The notes below the pieces were generated by a model. That model worked only from the letters and a program-made list of their open reading frames with translations. It had not been told where the DNA came from and did no database searches. Below are positions 61,896 to 64,000 of a DNA stretch of 64,000 nucleotides, piece by piece. This DNA comes from Streptomyces sp. I6. GTDB lineage: Bacteria; Actinomycetota; Actinomycetes; Streptomycetales; Streptomycetaceae. The position numbers were made by a program, and so were the translations under genes. Location: NCBI GenBank assembly GCA_003725745.1, contig RHDP01000001.1, forward strand, positions 2,757,501-2,821,500. Direction: 5' to 3'. Each line of letters opens with the position of its first letter. Within the stretch, counting starts at the first letter, position 1.

Positions 61896-62945
61896 ATGTC
61901 GCAGTCCGTCAGCTCTTCCGCCGGCTCTTCCGCCGGCTCTTCCGCCGGCTCTTCCGCCGCGTCCGAGCAGCCGCAGCGGCACCGCATGGTGGACACCCCG
62001 GGCGGGCGCATCCATCTGGTGGAACAGGGCACCGGGCCCCTGGTCCTGCTGGTCCACGGGTTCCCCGAGTCCTGGTACTCCTGGCGGCACCAGCTCCCGG
62101 TGATCGCCGCGGCCGGCTACCACGCGGTCGCGATCGACGTCCGCGGCTACGGGCGGTCGTCCAAGCCCGCCGCGCGGGAGGCGTACGGGATGCTCGGCCA
62201 CGTCGCCGACAACGTCGCGGTGGTGAAGGCCCTCGGCGCGGAGTCGGCGGTGGTCGTGGGGCACGACTGGGGCTCCCCCATCGCCGCGAACACCGCCCTG
62301 CTGCGCCCGGATCTCTTCACCGCCGTGGCCCTGCTCAGCGTGCCCTACTCGCCCCGGGGCGCGGCCCGCCCCACCGACGCCCTCGCCGGGAGCGGCGGGG
62401 GAGACGAGTTCTACATCCACTACTTCCAGAAGCCCGGCCGGGCGGAGGCCGAGATCGAACCGGACGTCAGGTCCTGGCTGGCGGGGTTCTACGCCGGGGC
62501 CTCGGGCGACGCGAAGCCGTCCGCCGACGGCCCCCGCTCCTTCGTCTCGCCGGGAGGGAAGCTCTCCGACCGGTTCCCCCGCGGCCCGCTGCCCCACTGG
62601 CTGAGCGAGGAGGACCTGGACTTCTACGCGGGCGAGTTCGAGCGCGGTGGGATGACCGGCCCGCTCAACCGCTACCGGAACATCGACCGGGACTGGGCGG
62701 ATCTCGCGGCCTGGGACGGGGCGCCGATCACCCAGCCGTCCCTGTTCATCGGCGGTGAGCACGACGGGCCCACCGTGTGGATGGCGGACGCCATCAAGGC
62801 CTACCCGACCACGCTTCCCCGCCTGGTGTCCTGCCACATCCTGGAGGGCTGCGGCCACTGGGTGCAGCAGGAACGGCCGGACGAGGTCGGCAGGCTGCTG
62901 GTCGACTGGCTGCAGGCGCTTCCGGGCGGGCCCGGGCGGCCCTGA
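61896..62945 (+). CDS. Alpha/beta hydrolase, epoxide-hydrolase-like
   Basis: Enzyme of 349 residues. The ATG at 61896 follows AGGAGG; a GTG at 61803 is in-frame but weaker. Four 12-base repeats (61913-61960) encode SSAG units in the N-terminal linker. LLVHGFPESWYSWRHQLPVI holds the oxyanion loop, GHDWGSPIAANTAL the nucleophilic Asp and GCGHWVQQERPDEV the catalytic His. Cap-domain tyrosines that activate an epoxide are likely in EFYIHYFQKPGRAE. It matches bacterial epoxide hydrolases of the EphA/B type. It is transcribed after the MarR gene and may act on related xenobiotics. Confidence 0.9.
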   Translation: MSQSVSSSAGSSAGSSAGSSAASEQPQRHRMVDTPGGRIHLVEQGTGPLVLLVHGFPESWYSWRHQLPVIAAAGYHAVAIDVRGYGRSSKPAAREAYGMLGHVADNVAVVKALGAESAVVVGHDWGSPIAANTALLRPDLFTAVALLSVPYSPRGAARPTDALAGSGGGDEFYIHYFQKPGRAEAEIEPDVRSWLAGFYAGASGDAKPSADGPRSFVSPGGKLSDRFPRGPLPHWLSEEDLDFYAGEFERGGMTGPLNRYRNIDRDWADLAAWDGAPITQPSLFIGGEHDGPTVWMADAIKAYPTTLPRLVSCHILEGCGHWVQQERPDEVGRLLVDWLQALPGGPGRP

Positions 62946-63150
62946 CTCGCGGGCCGGAAGGACCCGCGGCTACCGGCCCCGGACGGCTCCGGCGGCTCCG
63001 GCGGCTCCGGAAAGACCAAAGACCCCCGGCTACCGGCCCCGGACGATTCCGGACGGCCGCCGGCGACTCCGGAAGGACCCCCGGCTACCGGCCGCGGACA
63101 GCTCCGGAAGGACCGGCTACCGGCCACCGCCGGCCCCCGAGACCGCACGG

Positions 63151-63177
63151 CCCGGGCCCCACTCCCCGGGGCCCGGG
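63151..63177. terminator. Hairpin between convergent epoxide-hydrolase and permease genes
   Basis: CCCGGGCCCC (63151-63160) pairs with GGGGCCCGGG (63168-63177) around a 7-base loop, between two convergent stops. The preceding stretch 62946-63140 carries three to four imperfect repeats of a GGCTACCGGCC(CC)GGAC unit and no gene. Confidence 0.7.
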
Positions 63178-63199
63178 CGCTTCGCGGGGGCCGCGGACG

Positions 63200-64000
63200 T
63201 CAGTCCTGGGCCACCAGTGACGGGGTGTCCTTCGTCAGGACCTCGCCGCGGAAGAACGCCGGGCTGCGGCGCCGCATGACCATCATGATCACTCCGCCGA
63301 GGAGCAGCAGGCCGACGCCGATCACGAAGACCGAGCCGACGCCGAAGACCGAGGAGCCGGAGCCGTACGCCGGGTCCCACATGTCGAAGAGGGTCTTGCC
63401 GAACACGGCCGAGAGCAGCACGCCGCCGAGGACCGGGAAGAGGCCCTTGAAGGCGAAGTCGCGGCCCGAGCGGAAGAGCTCGGCGCGGAAGTACCAGGCG
63501 CAGGCGAAGGCGGTGAGCGCGTAGTAGAAGCAGATCATCAGGCCGAGCGCGTAGATCGTGTCGATCAGCACGTGCTCGCTGACGAGCGTCATCACGGTGT
63601 AGAACGCGCCGGTCGCGATGCCCGCGACGACGGTGGCACGGCCGGGGACCTTGAAGCGCGGGTGGACCTCGGAGAACGACCCCGGCAGGGCCTCGTACGA
63701 GGACATGGCGAGCACGGTGCGGGCGACCGGGATGAACGTGGTCTGGAGGCTCGCCGCGGCGGAGGCGAGCACGGCGACGAACAGGGCCACGCCCAGGACC
63801 GGGCCCATGACGGGGCCGGCGAGCGCGGCGAAGACGTTGTCGGAGGTCTCCGGGTTGGCGAGGCCGAGGCCCTTGTCGCCCGACCCGACGGCCATCTGGG
63901 CGGCGATGCCGGTGGCGAGGTACGAGCCGACGAGGACGACCATCGCGATGAGGGCGCCGCGGCCGGGTGTCCGGTCGGAGCCGGTGGTCTCCTCGTTGGT
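63200..64000 (-). CDS. Amino-acid permease, APC superfamily (partial, N-terminus beyond window)
   Basis: Open from the right edge to a TGA at 63200-63202; about 266 C-terminal residues are visible with six or seven membrane helices (AMVVLVGSYLATGIAAQMAVG, broken as MVVLVGSYLATG; GVALFVAVLASAAASLQTTF; LIDTIYALGLMICFYYALTAF). HPRFKVPGRATVVAG is a conserved APC loop. The preceding residues TNEETTGSDRTPGRGALIA place it in the class of actinobacterial amino-acid or polyamine permeases. The transported substrate is unknown. Confidence 0.88.
   Translation of the reverse strand, partial: TNEETTGSDRTPGRGALIAMVVLVGSYLATGIAAQMAVGSGDKGLGLANPETSDNVFAALAGPVMGPVLGVALFVAVLASAAASLQTTFIPVARTVLAMSSYEALPGSFSEVHPRFKVPGRATVVAGIATGAFYTVMTLVSEHVLIDTIYALGLMICFYYALTAFACAWYFRAELFRSGRDFAFKGLFPVLGGVLLSAVFGKTLFDMWDPAYGSGSSVFGVGSVFVIGVGLLLLGGVIMMVMRRRSPAFFRGEVLTKDTPSLVAQD

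Overview
The window is very GC-rich, densely packed actinobacterial DNA and almost certainly comes from a Streptomyces chromosome. Supporting signs are the GC-saturated third codon positions, GTG starts, chains of ATGA/TGATG/GTGA overlaps, two Scr1-type regulator plus DUF397 pairs with a RsbW-like ATPase, a fused FO synthase (FbiC), an SCO4402-family protein, a WXG-headed Rhs protein and a GPP34 protein. No tRNA, rRNA, CRISPR array or insertion sequence was seen.

Layout. 1-185: tail of a macro-domain-like protein. 412-4470: cobalamin-riboswitch-controlled operon on the minus strand ([2Fe-2S] thioredoxin-like ferredoxin, binding lipoprotein, permease, ATPase). 4834-5073: small cold-shock-domain-like protein. 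5141-13987: nine-gene, tightly coupled minus-strand catabolic operon (large acyl-CoA dehydrogenase subunit, CaiB-type CoA transferase, small acyl-CoA dehydrogenase subunit, dienoyl-CoA-reductase-like SDR, aldehyde dehydrogenase, ferredoxin reductase, 7Fe ferredoxin, Rieske oxygenase, IclR regulator). 14076-19743: five-gene Opp/Dpp-type ABC importer on the same strand. 20708-27761: MaoC hydratase, thiolase, LysR regulator, then on the plus strand a PaaH-type 3-hydroxyacyl-CoA dehydrogenase and EtfBA. Together 5-28 kb looks like one import and beta-oxidation regulon for an unidentified acid: uptake by the ABC importer, activation by CoA transfer, dehydrogenation by the two-subunit dehydrogenase with electrons to EtfAB, hydration, oxidation and thiolysis, with the Rieske system hydroxylating the substrate or an intermediate. 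The importer and dehydrogenase promoters share an inverted repeat, ACTTTC-N7-GRAAGT, a candidate common operator.

27.9-45.3 kb is mostly conserved chromosomal material: MarC, an exported SUMF1-like protein, a zinc-ribbon membrane protein, a MerR/GyrI-like regulator, a large membrane protein, a D-Ala-D-Ala carboxypeptidase with a giant disordered cytoplasmic tail, GPP34, an XRE/DUF397 pair, an ADP-ribosylglycohydrolase homologue with a degenerate metal site, and FbiC. 45.5-53.8 kb is a polymorphic-toxin locus: SseB-like protein, helical partner, a ~1,577-residue WXG-Rhs protein whose C-terminus becomes an R-S-E ADP-ribosyltransferase once two frameshifts are corrected, an overlapping candidate immunity gene, and then a run of small AT-richer genes that look like immunity or toxin remnants. 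53.8-64 kb holds a second Scr1/DUF397/ATPase cluster, a histidine phosphatase, an F420-type LLM oxidoreductase, an exported PHP-family metallohydrolase, a divergent SDR/MarR pair with twin operators, an epoxide-hydrolase-like enzyme and the C-terminal part of an amino-acid permease running off the window.

Quality caveat. At least fifteen genuine-looking genes are broken by single-base deletions, all in or beside short homopolymer runs (nearly all G/C). This pattern is typical of sequencing undercalls, so most broken genes here are probably intact in the organism. Coordinates of such genes span the whole reconstructed gene.
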